Of a stretch of 64,000 nucleotides of DNA, positions 63,304-64,000 are shown one piece after another; the first letter of the stretch is position 1, and every line of letters begins with the position of its first letter. The position numbers were made by a program, and so were the translations under genes. Under the pieces are notes generated by a model that saw only the letters and a list, made by a program, of their open reading frames with translations, did not search any database and was not told the origin of the DNA. The stretch comes from Nemania diffusa (Eukaryota; Ascomycota; Sordariomycetes; Xylariales; Xylariaceae): assembly GCA_038501195.1 (NCBI GenBank), contig JBBPUQ010000002.1:5037001-5101000 (forward strand). The letters are read 5' to 3'.

Positions 63304-64000
63304 CTAATCATTGGCCATTGGACGTCGCGAAGGGTCGAACTCGGTCGCTTCGTAATAAATCGTCGAGGGTGTGAAGAAATACTGCTCCTGAATCCTCCTA
63401 TAGTATATCAAGGCTCTTGACCAGCATTTAGCAGAAAACGAGGGGTTGTGGTGTATCAAAATAGCGTCGGCAGCGGGGTCCTGAGGCATGTTGTCATAGC
63501 GGAATTCTTCGAGCTTCGGTAGACGGGAGACCAAGTTGTCCAGTGTCGCAGGTTTCCAGGCTCGGTTATGTCGTACTTTGAGGTGGAGGCTCGTGACGGC
63601 GGGGGCTTCCGGTAAGGTTTGCCACCAATCCCTCTCGTAAGCTTCGTTGAAATATACACCCGCGTCATTGCCTAGAATTACTCGATCACAAGGGGCTAAA
63701 GCTGTCTCGGTAGAATCAAGAGATTTTCGACTGGGAGAGTAGATCTCGATCTCTAAGTTGAGTTGTCCTTGGGGCTCCCATGAGCTGAGCATCCAAAACA
63801 GGTCGTGCATTGCTGTGGTAACAATGCAGATATCTGTTGTGCGTGGAGATTGCGAGTTGTCCGGTGAATTTTCCGACAGGTGACCACTATCCCCTTCAAG
63901 TTATAGTAAAAGAGAGATGCACCTGACTTGAGCTCGGTTGTCCTGAGTCATACGGTTAAGCTCGAGCAAGTTCCATAGTGTAAGTTTGATGTTTTCGAAG
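63304..64000 (-). CDS. Fungal F-box/LRR-like protein, partial
   Basis: The frame open from about 63833 to 63304 ends with a stop at 63304 and reads like the C-terminal part of the large fungal F-box/leucine-rich repeat hypothetical family: FWMLSSW, LEIEIYSPS, LPEAPAVTSLHLKVRHNR and LVSRLPKLEEFRYD. Upstream on the same strand a stretch rich in hydrophobic residues (LWNLLELNRMTQDNRAQ, about 63928-63980) resembles the exon that usually precedes it, with an intron between (donor near 63927, acceptor CAG near 63834), but splice phase could not be made consistent. The 5' end lies beyond the window. Function unknown; the family call is moderate. Confidence 0.45.

Noticed and set aside
1..64000. CRISPR arrays or prokaryotic operon signals
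   Set aside because: No regularly spaced direct repeats with unique spacers; introns and element types show a fungal nuclear genome.

Overview
The window looks like an accessory chromosome segment of a filamentous ascomycete (Pezizomycotina). The evidence is short introns with GTRNGT donors and CTRAC-like branch sites, typical fungal families (CE5 esterase, GH18 chitinase, UstYa-like/DUF3328, CorA-like transporter, NRPS-like reductase), a Fot1-type transposon, and blocks of nearly pure A+T that look like the end product of repeat-induced point mutation (RIP).

Layout. 1-27660 is an extreme AT block with no detectable gene. It holds degenerate repeats, including four copies of one LTR-like sequence in different stages of C-to-T/G-to-A decay, and three islands of normal composition (about 21050-21780, a solo LTR at 25873-26145, and about 26750-26890). 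27660-37000 is a gene island: a decayed O-methyltransferase (-), a decayed NRPS-like/PKS terminal reductase (+), an intact acetylxylan esterase/cutinase-type gene (+), an intact class III chitinase (+), a cysteine-rich small secreted protein (-) and the C-terminal half of an aldo-keto reductase (-). 37005-43058 is a second AT block of about 6 kb that splits that aldo-keto reductase; its N-terminal half lies at 43059-43437. 43438-57000 is a second island: a small conserved fungal protein gene with a damaged splice site, a gene-poor stretch with a non-autonomous hAT element and weaker repeat relics, a CorA-like transporter gene, a UstYa-like pseudogene and the first exons of a proline iminopeptidase-type hydrolase. 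57007-58936 is a third AT block, a 1930-bp Fot1/Pogo element with terminal inverted repeats and TA target duplication. It sits inside the last intron of the hydrolase, whose final exon resumes at 58953. 59209-64000 carries a UDP-glycosyltransferase gene (+) and a partial F-box/LRR-like gene (-).

How the genes relate. Methyltransferase, reductase, aldo-keto reductase, UstYa-like oxidase, hydrolase and glycosyltransferase are all common tailoring functions of secondary-metabolite loci. Several are broken by stops that a single C-to-T or G-to-A change would explain. My reading, which is inference, is that this is a decayed biosynthetic neighbourhood invaded by transposons and partly eroded by RIP, next to intact secreted wall-active enzymes and a candidate effector. 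Exon models were built by eye from splice signals and family resemblance, so exact boundaries are predictions.
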